Source: Pedobacter soli
Lineage (GTDB): Bacteria; Bacteroidota; Bacteroidia; Sphingobacteriales; Sphingobacteriaceae
Length of the DNA stretch: 64,000 nucleotides
Reading direction: 5' to 3'
NCBI RefSeq assembly: GCF_900101435.1
Contig: NZ_FMZH01000008.1
Coordinates: forward strand, 124,001-188,000
This document shows positions 8,538 through 17,308 of this stretch, in pieces. Positions within the stretch are counted from its first letter, which is position 1, and each line of letters starts with the position of its first letter. The notes under the pieces are model-generated. The model worked only from the letters and a program-made list of their open reading frames with translations. It did no database searches and was not told the origin of the DNA. The position numbers were made by a program, and so were the translations under genes.

Positions 8538-10430
8538 CTAAAAGAGTTTAACCTTACCACCGCTTTTATTTATGATTTCTTTAGCACTGTGGATTTCAAT
8601 GTTATCGTTTGTGCTATTTAAACTGATGCTTTCAGCAGTTTTTTCGATATGGGTAGCAGTTTTGTTAATGTGATTATTGGCTATCATTGATATGTTATCG
8701 GCCGTTATCGAATGATTTTCGCCGGCATTGCTGGCAATATTTGCCCCTGCATTGGTATAAATATGTTCTCCGGCCGATATGGATATCAGCTGGCCGGCAT
8801 TAATTTGGATATTTTTTGCACTGATATTGATGTTTTCTGGTGCCGAGATTTCGATACTCGATGTCTGGGTATCAAACCTGATGATATTGTTATTTTTATC
8901 GGTGATGGTGATCGTCTCCGCTCCGGATGAATCGTTAAATTCAATCGTATGACCGCTTCTGGTGGCAATGGTTTTTAAATGGTTATCGGTATGGCCACCT
9001 GTACCATTTAAACCGTGGAAAATGCTGCCCAACACAATGGGTTTGGCAATATTTCCATCTTCGAAACCTACTACAACCTGATCGCCAATTTCGGGTATAA
9101 AAACAAAGCCCCTGTTGGTGTTTACTGTTACACTGCTACCTGCATCTGGTGTAACGATCCTTAACCAATCGCTCACATCATGGTTGGCGCATATCCATTT
9201 AAACTTTACTTTGATGCGGCCCTGGCCTAAAGGATCATTATTGTCTGTCACATCGGCTAGCTGCATTGCCGGATTTGGTTTTTGATAACCGCTTACATTT
9301 AAACATTCGGTGCTGGCTGTTAATCCTTCAAAAGTATGATGGTATTTGCCGGCAATATCTATATGGTGATTGATGCCCGTAATGAGGAATTTGCCGATAC
9401 TTTCTGTTATAAAGTCGGTTTCACGCCTCATACTCATAAATATTTCGGCAATGTTTCCAATACACAGTCCGGCATTATCACCTTTGCCGGTAATTTTTAG
9501 CAGCCGGGATGCATTGGCCTTGTCTTCGTTTTCCTGATGTTTTTTAATATCATCACCATTTTTCAGTCTGATAGGGGACGTATGGTTAAGCGTTTTGCTA
9601 TAGGTACGGTTGGAAGCCGTAACGGCATGTATATGATCAGGACTACCGGCTAAATCCACTTGCATGCCGCTTTGAAGTATTTCATCGGTTATGGGGTTAT
9701 AGTCGAAGCAATGCTGTTGCAAGGGAGCAATTTCCATCTCATATTGGAATTGATGTATATCGCGGCCATAATATATGGCTACTTCCTTTTGTTGATCTGG
9801 CTTACCAAAATGGAGTTGTTTGCCATCGTAGAAAAACCATTCATGGTATGCTGCAGCCAGGCGGTTTAAGAGATTAAAATCGCTTTCCTGATACTGGATT
9901 AGATAATCAACTGGTGTTTTTCGTGTGGGGTTACAAACAATTTTAAGATCGTTTTCCGCAATATCTTTTGTAACCAGGCTTACAATCTCGTTTAAAGTTT
10001 TATCGAGATAAGATCCCAGATCTGCACCACGATCGATTAAAATGGTTGGACTGTAGCCACTCACAATCAAAAGACCATGATAACCGTGATTTTGTGCCAG
10101 TGCCACATGGGTAACCAGGCCAATAAATTCCTGCATATTATCCTGGGAGTAACCAAATGAAGCCGTAAGGGTTTTCCCTATAAAATCGCGACAGGTATCG
10201 AGGTTGATTAAACCTGGGCGGCCTGCCTCATATTGTTTAAACCGGAGTTCGAAATAGTGATGACCATTAAACTGCTGCGCCAGATCGAAGGAGTCAAAGT
10301 AGTTAATCGCTTTGCCTTCGATATTAATTTCGGTAATAAGTTTGTTTTCCATGAGCGTATGTTTAGGAATACTGATGGTGTAGTTGTATGTAGTATTTGG
10401 CAAAACCCTCGCCAATTCTTTATTATACAC
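8538..10430 (-). CDS. vgrG: Type VI secretion spike protein VgrG (TssI family)
   Basis: A 630-residue protein with VgrG architecture. The N-terminal gp27-like part (about 30-370) includes the HHYFELRF strand; the gp5-like OB domain (about 395-475) contains DPLGQGRIKVKFKW, WLRIVTPDAG, IPEIGDQVVVGFEDG and PIVLGSIFHG; a C-terminal beta-helix needle of repeating I-x-I/N-x-A patterns (about 500-625) follows. It forms the trimeric tip of the T6SS tube and carries the DUF4280-capped effector encoded downstream. No extra catalytic domain follows the needle. ATG at 10430 gives the long form; Met27 (10352, MENKLITEI) is an alternative start. No Hcp, sheath or ATPase genes are in view, so this is an orphan spike cluster relying on a T6SS encoded elsewhere. 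Confidence 0.9.
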   Translation of the reverse strand: MYNKELARVLPNTTYNYTISIPKHTLMENKLITEINIEGKAINYFDSFDLAQQFNGHHYFELRFKQYEAGRPGLINLDTCRDFIGKTLTASFGYSQDNMQEFIGLVTHVALAQNHGYHGLLIVSGYSPTILIDRGADLGSYLDKTLNEIVSLVTKDIAENDLKIVCNPTRKTPVDYLIQYQESDFNLLNRLAAAYHEWFFYDGKQLHFGKPDQQKEVAIYYGRDIHQFQYEMEIAPLQQHCFDYNPITDEILQSGMQVDLAGSPDHIHAVTASNRTYSKTLNHTSPIRLKNGDDIKKHQENEDKANASRLLKITGKGDNAGLCIGNIAEIFMSMRRETDFITESIGKFLITGINHHIDIAGKYHHTFEGLTASTECLNVSGYQKPNPAMQLADVTDNNDPLGQGRIKVKFKWICANHDVSDWLRIVTPDAGSSVTVNTNRGFVFIPEIGDQVVVGFEDGNIAKPIVLGSIFHGLNGTGGHTDNHLKTIATRSGHTIEFNDSSGAETITITDKNNNIIRFDTQTSSIEISAPENINISAKNIQINAGQLISISAGEHIYTNAGANIASNAGENHSITADNISMIANNHINKTATHIEKTAESISLNSTNDNIEIHSAKEIINKSGGKVKLF

Positions 10431-10851
10431 CTGAATGTGAGTTAGTTTGGAAATGGTGCTGTGGTTAAATCTTCGATTAATGCGCCGCTAACGCTACTTT
10501 TTCTGAAAAAATAAATTTTAAACCACGCTTTAATGTTAAAGCATATCTTGGAACCTCAAATTGGAGAATGGGGAAAACTGGGGAAATATTTCTACAATAC
10601 GAGGTTTGATTTATCCCCAATAATGTCTTTTATGGCTGTAGTTTTAAACCTCATAACGCTTTTCTTTACAAAATGATTAGCAGTTTAAGAATCATCGGTT
10701 GTGAGTATTGATAAAAGGGATGGCTGATGTGCTGATAATTGGTAGCACTAAAATTAGACAATCGTTTGCGCTGACATTTCTATTGTTTTGCTCATTTGCT
10801 TGTTCTATTTTTAAACATACAAATCAACAAAACCGAACAGAACCTTAACCC
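10431..10851. other. Divergent intergenic region between vgrG and GH35 gene
   Basis: About 420 bp separate the minus-strand spike operon from the plus-strand GH35 gene. The region must hold both promoters, but I see no good TAnnTTTG element, no hairpin terminator and no convincing short gene. It is AT-rich. Confidence 0.5.
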
Positions 10852-13179
10852 ATGCACGTCCTACGGCTTAAAAAAATATTTGCTTTATTGCTGTTAATCA
10901 GCCTCTCAGCCGGTAGCTGGGCTCAGAAAGTGGCAACCTTTGCTATAGGTGCCGAGTCTTTTGAGCTAAATGGCAAGCCTTATATTATCCGTTGCGGCGA
11001 AATGCATTTTGCGCGGATACCGAAAGCGGAGTGGAAACAGCGTTTGCAAATGGCAAAAGCCATGGGCTTAAATACGGTTTGTGCTTACCTTTTTTGGAAC
11101 ATGCACGAAAAACAACCCGATACTTTTACCTGGACAGGGCAAAGTGATGCGGCCGAATTCTGTAAACTGGCAAAAGAGGTGGGTTTGTACGTAATATTAA
11201 GGCCCGGACCATATTCTTGCGCCGAATGGGAGTTTGGTGGCTTCCCCTGGTGGCTGCTTAAAGATAAAAACATCCGTTTGCGCACACAAAATCCATATTT
11301 TTTGGCACGGTCTAAAAAATACCTGCTTCAGGTAGGTAAACAACTTGCACCATTGCAAATTACCAATGGTGGCAATATCATTATGGTGCAGGTAGAAAAC
11401 GAGTACGGCAGTTACGGTAATGATAAAGATTATATGAATATCATTAAAGCCAACTTACAGGAAGCTGGTTTTACTGTGCCCTTGTTCCATTGCGATGGCC
11501 CTTCGCAGTTAAAGAACGACCATCCTGAAGGGTTGTTTGCCGTGGTAAACTTTGGCAGCGATCCGGAAGCTAACTTTAAAGCTTTAAGGGCTATACAACC
11601 AACAGGTCCATTAATGTGTGGCGAATACTATCCGGGCTGGTTTGATAGCTGGGGAAGGCCACACCATAAAGGCAATACCCAGCGTATTGTAGATGAACTT
11701 AAATACATGCTTGATCATAAAGCATCGTTTAGTATTTACATGGCACACGGTGGAACCAGTTTTGGTACTTACAGTGGCGCTAATGCACCTCCATACCTGC
11801 CACAAACCAGCAGTTACGATTACGATGCGCCAATTGATGAAGCTGGTAATGCCACGGAGAAATTTTATGCTATACGCAAGTTATTTGCCAATTACCTGCA
11901 GGAAGGAGAGGTTTTACCTGAGGTACCAGCAGCAAACAAAATACAGCAATTACAGCCTGTTACATTCTCATCGGTAGCGGTACTGACTAAAAATCTGCCT
12001 AAGCCGGTTTTAGCCGATACTGCACTGTTAATGGAAGATCTGAATCAGGCTTTCGGCTGTGTGCTATACGAAACCAGTTTAAAAGCCGGTAAAAAAGCAA
12101 ACCTGATTTTTAAAGATATACACGATTACGCATTGGTGTACATTGATGGAAAAAAGATTGGCGAACTGGATAGGAGAAAAGGCCGTTTTAGCATAGAAAT
12201 ACCAGCGAGACTAAGTAAAAGTGTGTTGAGGGTGTTGGTTGAGGCTACCGGCAGGGTAAACTATGGTTACCAGATGCACGATTGGAAAGGCATTCATGGC
12301 GAAGTTTATTTGAGCGAAAACGGAAAACAGACTGCTTTAAAAGGCTGGAAAAATTATCCGGTTAAACTTGGCGAGGAAAATATTCCGCTTCGTTACGAAA
12401 AACTTAACGGTCAGACTGCAGCTGCTGCATTTTACAAAGGCAGTTTTAAGGCCGATAAATTAGAAGATACTTACCTGGATATGGGTAAATGGAATAAAGG
12501 ATTAGTTTGGTTAAATGGAATGTGTCTGGGCAGATACTGGAATATCGGCCCAACACAAACCATGCTTGTGCCAGGCAGCTGGTTAAAAAAGGGCAACAAC
12601 GAAGTGGTTGTTTTCGATTTATTCGGTACCCAAAAACCCGCTTTAAGCTTTTTAAATCACCCCGTTTTGGATGTAGTAAACGAAAAACAGCCTCAGCTGC
12701 ACCGTAAAGCCGGTCAGAAATGGCTTGCCGATGCACAGCCACCTTATGCCGAAGGTACTTTTGCCAACGATAACAAATGGCAGACCGTAAACTTTAAACC
12801 GGTTACGGCCCGTTACTTCTGCCTCGAAGCACTTACTGAGCAAAAAGGGCAGCCTTTTACTTCAGTAGCCGAAATTGTACTGGTTGATGATAAGGGAAAT
12901 GAGATTCCGCGCAATGAATGGAAAGTTGTTTATGCCGATAGCGAAGAACTGGGTGGCGATGACGGCAATGCAGCCAATGTTTTCGATTTGCAGTTTACCA
13001 GTATCTGGCATACGCAATGGGAAAACCAGTCGCCAAAGCCACCACACCAGATTGTGATAGACCTGGGCAAGAATTACAGCATTAAAGCGCTTAAACTCTT
13101 ACCTCGGCAGGATAATGCCAACGGCAGAATTAAAGATTACCGTTTATATTTTAATCAGAAACCTTTTAAAAATTTATAA
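10852..13179 (+). CDS. Exported GH35 beta-galactosidase with C-terminal discoidin-like domain
   Basis: A 775-residue secreted enzyme with a signal peptide ending near GSWAQ (residue 24). The GH35 TIM barrel follows: the acid/base is Glu184 in VENEYGSYG and the nucleophile Glu258 in MCGEYYPGWF, both intact. Jelly-roll domains containing WNKGLVWLNG and GRYWNIGPT follow, and the last 140 residues or so look like an F5/8-type-C (discoidin) carbohydrate-binding module. It should release terminal beta-linked galactose from glycans in the periplasm. It precedes the GH109-type and kinase genes on the same strand but is 122 bp from the next gene. A second GH35 lies at 38572 in the PUL; the two share the barrel but not the C-terminal module. 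Confidence 0.9.
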   Translation: MHVLRLKKIFALLLLISLSAGSWAQKVATFAIGAESFELNGKPYIIRCGEMHFARIPKAEWKQRLQMAKAMGLNTVCAYLFWNMHEKQPDTFTWTGQSDAAEFCKLAKEVGLYVILRPGPYSCAEWEFGGFPWWLLKDKNIRLRTQNPYFLARSKKYLLQVGKQLAPLQITNGGNIIMVQVENEYGSYGNDKDYMNIIKANLQEAGFTVPLFHCDGPSQLKNDHPEGLFAVVNFGSDPEANFKALRAIQPTGPLMCGEYYPGWFDSWGRPHHKGNTQRIVDELKYMLDHKASFSIYMAHGGTSFGTYSGANAPPYLPQTSSYDYDAPIDEAGNATEKFYAIRKLFANYLQEGEVLPEVPAANKIQQLQPVTFSSVAVLTKNLPKPVLADTALLMEDLNQAFGCVLYETSLKAGKKANLIFKDIHDYALVYIDGKKIGELDRRKGRFSIEIPARLSKSVLRVLVEATGRVNYGYQMHDWKGIHGEVYLSENGKQTALKGWKNYPVKLGEENIPLRYEKLNGQTAAAAFYKGSFKADKLEDTYLDMGKWNKGLVWLNGMCLGRYWNIGPTQTMLVPGSWLKKGNNEVVVFDLFGTQKPALSFLNHPVLDVVNEKQPQLHRKAGQKWLADAQPPYAEGTFANDNKWQTVNFKPVTARYFCLEALTEQKGQPFTSVAEIVLVDDKGNEIPRNEWKVVYADSEELGGDDGNAANVFDLQFTSIWHTQWENQSPKPPHQIVIDLGKNYSIKALKLLPRQDNANGRIKDYRLYFNQKPFKNL

Positions 13180-13301
13180 TAGAACAGCGCTGAAGCTGAG
13201 CCGATATAAAAGGACAACAGTAAAATAAAGGTTAGTAAAACGTTTGTTCAAGTACAATTGCAATCAACTTAAAACTTAAATAATAAACATAAAAAACACA
13301 A

Positions 13302-14651
13302 ATGGAACGTAGAGATTTTATCAAAAGTGGTGCAGTCACAGCGGCGGGTTTAACCATCCTGCCAACAGGAAGTTTATTCGCATCATCAGACAGTGCAAAA
13401 GTGAGAGTGGGTTATATTGGTGTAGGTGCACGTGGAATGAGTCATATTTCTGAAGGCGCTTTGAGGGATGATGTAGAAATTGTAGCGATTTGCGATACCC
13501 AGGAAAGCTCGCTTAAAATTTGCCGTAATTACATTGCTAAAAAAGGCAGACCTGCGGCTACCGAATACACTGGTGGATTAGATGCTTATAAAAAACTTTT
13601 AGAACGTAAAGATATCGATGCCGTAATTATTGCTACCCCATGGCAGTTTCACCGTGATCAGGCAGTTGATGCCATGAAAGCCGGTAAATATGTAGGTTGC
13701 GAGGTTATTGCAGGTTTAAGCGTACAAGATCACTGGGATATTGTAAATACTTCTGAAAAAACCGGAATGCCTTACATGACTTTAGAGAATGTTTGTTACC
13801 GCAGAGACGTAATGGCAGCCTTAAACATGGTTCGTCAGGGTTTATTTGGTGAGTTGGTGCACTTAGAAGGTGGTTATCAGCACAATTTAAGAAACGTATT
13901 ATTTAACAACGGCAAAGATTATTATGGTGGTGGTGTAGAGTACGGACCGAAAGCTTTAAGCGAGGCACAATGGCGTACACAGTTCAACATCGATCAGGAT
14001 GGTGATTTGTATCCAACCCATGGTGTAGGGCCGTTAATGCAATATGCCAATATCAACAGAGGTAACAGCTTTACCAGTCTGGTATCTTTCAGTTCGAAAG
14101 CCAGAGGTTTGGCCGCTTACGTAGAAGAAATGTCGCCAGGTCACCCAAATGCTAAAATTAATTATAAAAATGGCGACGTTACCACTACCTTAATCAACTG
14201 TGCAAACGGCGAAACGATAATGTTAAGCCACGATACCCACTTGCCTCGCCCATATTCTATCGGTTTCAGGGTGCAGGGTACCAAAGGGCTTTGGATGGAT
14301 GTGGCCAAAGGAGTACACATTGAGCATCAATCGAAAGATCATGCCTGGGATAAAGCTGACGATTGGTTTGCCAAATACGATCACCCGCTTTGGAAAAAAT
14401 ACGAAGCAGAAGCTGTAGGCGCTGGTCACGGGGGTATGGATTGGTTTGTATTTAACGGTTTTATCCAGGCGGTAAAACAGAAAAAACAAACCCCTATTGA
14501 CGTATATGATTCAGTAACAATGAGTGTAATTACCCCTCTTTCTACCAAATCGTTAAAAGAAGGAAATATGCCACAAAAATTCCCTGATTTTACCAAAGGA
14601 AAATGGAAAGACCGTAAAAATACTTTCGCTTTAGACGATAGCGGATTTTAG
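13302..14651 (+). CDS. GH109-type Gfo/Idh/MocA family protein with Tat-like signal
   Basis: A 449-residue protein. The N-terminus MERRDFIKSGAVTAAG has the form of a Tat signal (RRDFIK). A Rossmann NAD-binding motif GYIGVGARG lies near residue 37. Segments such as GCEVIAGLSVQDHWDIV, ENVCYRRDVMAALNM and RQGLFGELVHLEGGY resemble GH109 alpha-N-acetylgalactosaminidases, which cleave by an NAD-dependent redox mechanism. The next gene encodes a HexNAc-kinase-like enzyme, which supports N-acetylhexosamine release. A plain sugar dehydrogenase remains possible because the superfamily is broad. Confidence 0.8.
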   Translation: MERRDFIKSGAVTAAGLTILPTGSLFASSDSAKVRVGYIGVGARGMSHISEGALRDDVEIVAICDTQESSLKICRNYIAKKGRPAATEYTGGLDAYKKLLERKDIDAVIIATPWQFHRDQAVDAMKAGKYVGCEVIAGLSVQDHWDIVNTSEKTGMPYMTLENVCYRRDVMAALNMVRQGLFGELVHLEGGYQHNLRNVLFNNGKDYYGGGVEYGPKALSEAQWRTQFNIDQDGDLYPTHGVGPLMQYANINRGNSFTSLVSFSSKARGLAAYVEEMSPGHPNAKINYKNGDVTTTLINCANGETIMLSHDTHLPRPYSIGFRVQGTKGLWMDVAKGVHIEHQSKDHAWDKADDWFAKYDHPLWKKYEAEAVGAGHGGMDWFVFNGFIQAVKQKKQTPIDVYDSVTMSVITPLSTKSLKEGNMPQKFPDFTKGKWKDRKNTFALDDSGF

Positions 14652-14660
14652 TCCTTTTTT

Positions 14661-14696
14661 GCGGGTAGTACTGCAAAGTATTACCCGCATATTTTT
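14661..14696 (+). terminator. Rho-independent terminator after GH109-type gene
   Basis: GCGGGTA pairs with TACCCGC (14661-14667 with 14682-14688), extended inward by imperfect TACT/AGTA pairing and followed by ATATTTTT. It lies 9 bp past the stop at 14651. Confidence 0.8.
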
Positions 14697-14762
14697 AACC
14701 AGAACTTATTCAGGATGGGAAAAACACCTGCCTGACACATTAATATATATTTATACCATCTT

Positions 14763-15854
14763 ATGTTTCAAGAAGTCTTAGGTGCTTATGGACTTAACGT
14801 AGAAAAATTAACAACAGAACCTTTTGGCTCTGGTCTCATTAACCATACCTGGAAAGTTTATGGCGACGGTGTTGCCTATATTTTGCAGGAGGTAAATACC
14901 GAAGTTTTTAGAGAGCCCCTAAACATAGCCCGGAATATTGAGGCAATAAAAAAATATCTGGATCAAACTGCACCCAAATATTTATTTGTTGCGCCGATTA
15001 GTGCATTAAACGGTGATGATTTTGTTGTGATCGACGATCATTTTTACCGCATTTTCCCTTTTGTAGAAAACTCTTGTTCTGTTGATTTTGTGCAGGAACC
15101 AGAGCAGGCTTACCATGCTGCAAAACAGTTTGGTAAATTTACCAGGATGCTGGGCGCTTTCAATGTAAATCAATTAAAGCCAACTATTTTAGATTTTCAT
15201 AACCTGCCGCTACGCGTTGAGCAGTTTAAAGTGGCTTTAGAAAATGCAGGTGATGCCAGAAAAGCCGAAGCCAGATTTGCGATTGAAGAAATTATCAAGC
15301 TTTACGAAATTGAAGAACAATATGTACACATGGTTGATAGCGGTGCACTTAACCCCCGTGTGATACACCACGATACTAAAATAAGCAATGTACTGCTGCA
15401 GGTAGAAACAGGTGTTGGCCTTTGTGTAATTGATTTAGATACGGTAATGCCGGGCTATTTTATCAGTGATGTAGGCGATATGATGCGTACTTACCTTTCT
15501 GAGGCCAATGAAGAAGAACGCGATTTTAATAAAATAGCCATCAGGGAAGATGTTTTTGCCGCTATACATAAAGGATATATGGAAGAAATGGATTCGGTTT
15601 TAAGTTTTGCCGAAAAACAGTTCTTCATTTACGCTGGTAAATTCATGATTTATATGCAGGCGGTTAGGTTTATTGCCGACTTTTTAAATGGCGATGTTTA
15701 TTATAAAACAAGTTATCCGGAGCATAACCTGGTTAGGGGCTTAAATCAGCTCGATTTGTTGAATAAATACATGGCTAAAGAAGCGCGTTTTGAAGAAATT
15801 GTAAAGCAGATCAATGCAGATAGAGTAAACGACCCTAAAAAGATCTTAAACTAA
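14763..15854 (+). CDS. Aminoglycoside-phosphotransferase-fold sugar kinase, N-acetylhexosamine 1-kinase (NahK)-like
   Basis: A 363-residue cytoplasmic protein of the APH kinase fold. VIHHDTKISNVLL (catalytic Asp204) is the Brenner-type loop and CVIDLDTVMPG the metal-binding DFD-equivalent; FGSGLINHTW near residue 22 fits the nucleotide-binding loop. The sequence resembles N-acetylhexosamine 1-kinases, which make GalNAc- or GlcNAc-1-phosphate; relatives are often misnamed mucin desulfatase. Placement after the GH109-type gene suggests use of GalNAc released outside. A terminator separates the two genes, so this one probably has its own promoter or depends on read-through. Other small-molecule kinase activities cannot be excluded. 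Confidence 0.8.
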   Translation: MFQEVLGAYGLNVEKLTTEPFGSGLINHTWKVYGDGVAYILQEVNTEVFREPLNIARNIEAIKKYLDQTAPKYLFVAPISALNGDDFVVIDDHFYRIFPFVENSCSVDFVQEPEQAYHAAKQFGKFTRMLGAFNVNQLKPTILDFHNLPLRVEQFKVALENAGDARKAEARFAIEEIIKLYEIEEQYVHMVDSGALNPRVIHHDTKISNVLLQVETGVGLCVIDLDTVMPGYFISDVGDMMRTYLSEANEEERDFNKIAIREDVFAAIHKGYMEEMDSVLSFAEKQFFIYAGKFMIYMQAVRFIADFLNGDVYYKTSYPEHNLVRGLNQLDLLNKYMAKEARFEEIVKQINADRVNDPKKILN

Positions 15855-16022
15855 TAAGGTAAAGGTAAGATGTTCAGTTTTTTATGCTTCATCGTTTGAG
15901 CTGGACATCACTTTTTACCTTTATTGCCTCAATTTCAGCGCAAACGTTTGTTATTTAAAGCAAATGGCTAATTTTTGCTTCGATTTTCCTGTTTTAAGCG
16001 CTGAATTTTAGCTTTTTATCAG

Positions 16023-16463
16023 TTAAGCCCGTGTTTGTTCTTCAACATATTCGCAGGCAATAATATTCGCTTTAAATACCCAGTATATCATTAAGGGGTA
16101 GTTAAATCCATAGGATACGATACTGTCTGTCAATAACCTGCCAATTTTATAATCTAAATTGAAACTGCTGTGGAGCAGGTAGGTTCCTGCAGATTTTAAA
16201 GAAATGCTCCCCAATACCACCATAAAAAAACGGATAAACTGGGTACTGGCATTGCCATGGTAACCATCGGTACTTTTAAAGGCCCAGAAACGGTTAATGC
16301 AAAAGTTTACCATACCACCTATCGATCCTGAAATGATGATAGAAATGGTAAAATGAATATGCAGGAGCTCGGTTAAGAGCACCATTAAACCATAATCCGT
16401 AAGTCCGCCCGAAAATGCTGATACCTGAGCCTTTAAGAAGAGTTTAACAGATTGCCAGCTCAT
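16023..16463 (-). CDS. GtrA-family membrane protein
   Basis: A 146-residue protein with four hydrophobic segments in the GtrA pattern (FSGGLTDYGLMVLLTELLH at the first helix, GGMVNFCINRFWAFKS after the second). GtrA proteins are thought to move lipid-linked sugars across the inner membrane or help glycosylate envelope polymers. It overlaps the preceding phosphatidyltransferase gene by 4 bp, so the two are translationally coupled and probably act in one lipid or envelope-glycan pathway. Confidence 0.85.
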   Translation of the reverse strand: MSWQSVKLFLKAQVSAFSGGLTDYGLMVLLTELLHIHFTISIIISGSIGGMVNFCINRFWAFKSTDGYHGNASTQFIRFFMVVLGSISLKSAGTYLLHSSFNLDYKIGRLLTDSIVSYGFNYPLMIYWVFKANIIACEYVEEQTRA

Positions 16464-17152
16464 CGTTTTGGTTCAGTATTGTCTCTGGCATCGCCTTCTT
16501 TCAGTAGCTTTTGTGTATCAACCGTGTTGATAATCAAAAGCAAAGCACATATAGCGATAGCAAAATAGCCGATAATACCCGGTATCAGGCTTTCGGCCAG
16601 TAAGATTAGCGAAATGATTACACGTAGTTCTGTAGGGCCCAGGTGCCCGGTATCAATCCGGTAGTTTCCAGTAATTTTATACCTCAGCAAAGCAATAATC
16701 ATCGACCAGCCATACAATACCACAAATAAGAAGGCCAGTACCTTGTAGGGGGGCGAAGCATAAATATAATAGCCCAAACCAATGAGTACAATACTCAGCC
16801 AATCCATAACAATATCGAGCGTAAAACCATACCACTTGCGTGGGATGTGCCGGTAATAAGCCAACCTGCCGTCTAACGAATCGCCGAGCCAGTTAATGAG
16901 CAAACCCCCAATACCAATTAATAAATAGGTATTGCCGTAATAGTGCGCCAGTATAAATGCAACGAAAACTACTACTGAGCCAAGCATGCCAATACCTGTC
17001 ATAAAGTTCGGTGTAACCCAATCGGGAACCTTTTTCAGTAGAAAAAGAATTAGTTTTTGCTCTCCACCGCGTAAAATGTTCGTCCTTTCCCTGTCGGTAA
17101 AAAGTTTTTGGTGCACAATAGCCACTTTTTCTCTTTTAGTATTACACTCCAT
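16460..17152 (-). CDS. CDP-alcohol phosphatidyltransferase family protein
   Basis: A 230-residue integral membrane protein with about six hydrophobic segments. The family signature DxxDGxxAR(x8)GxxxDxxxD is present near residues 88-116 as DSLDGRLAY, then GFTLD and VMD. All Asp and Gly spacing is kept, but the conserved Arg is replaced by Tyr. Such enzymes transfer a phosphatidyl group from CDP-diacylglycerol to an alcohol such as inositol phosphate or glycerol phosphate; the acceptor here is unknown. The start codon directly abuts the stop of the 50-aa gene upstream (TAAATG), and the end overlaps GtrA by 4 bp. The Tyr substitution may alter substrate or activity. Confidence 0.85.
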   Translation of the reverse strand: MECNTKREKVAIVHQKLFTDRERTNILRGGEQKLILFLLKKVPDWVTPNFMTGIGMLGSVVVFVAFILAHYYGNTYLLIGIGGLLINWLGDSLDGRLAYYRHIPRKWYGFTLDIVMDWLSIVLIGLGYYIYASPPYKVLAFLFVVLYGWSMIIALLRYKITGNYRIDTGHLGPTELRVIISLILLAESLIPGIIGYFAIAICALLLIINTVDTQKLLKEGDARDNTEPKR

Positions 17153-17305
17153 TTAAGCACCTGCTATAATAAATCCGAATATGAGCGCTGTTTCCGGGCG
17201 ATAAAATTTTAGCCCTATTTTTCTGGGCACTGTTTTAAAAAACAAAGCTGCGCGCTTCAGCTTCCCCGATCTGATCAGGTAGCTGAACAATAAAACAAAC
17301 AGCAT
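17153..17305 (-). CDS. Small basic membrane-type protein (50 aa) coupled to the phosphatidyltransferase
   Basis: A 50-residue frame begins at ATG 17305, 3 bp after the PhyH gene stop, and its TAA stop touches the ATG of the phosphatidyltransferase gene. It opens MLFVLLFSYLIRSG, has a basic middle (KLKRAALFFK, then RKIGLKFYRPE) and ends in a hydrophobic tail (ALIFGFIIAGA). An in-frame stop lies just upstream of the ATG, so this is the full frame. The gap-free packing of four genes is the main argument that it is real. It may be a small membrane subunit or merely a coupling peptide. I recognise no family. Confidence 0.6.
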   Translation of the reverse strand: MLFVLLFSYLIRSGKLKRAALFFKTVPRKIGLKFYRPETALIFGFIIAGA

Positions 17306-17308
17306 AAT

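Noticed and set aside
1839-10430. Prophage tail module
   Set aside because: VgrG and DUF4280 resemble phage tail tip proteins, but no tail tube, tape measure, terminase or capsid gene is present, and an effector plus lipoprotein layout fits a T6SS orphan cluster better.
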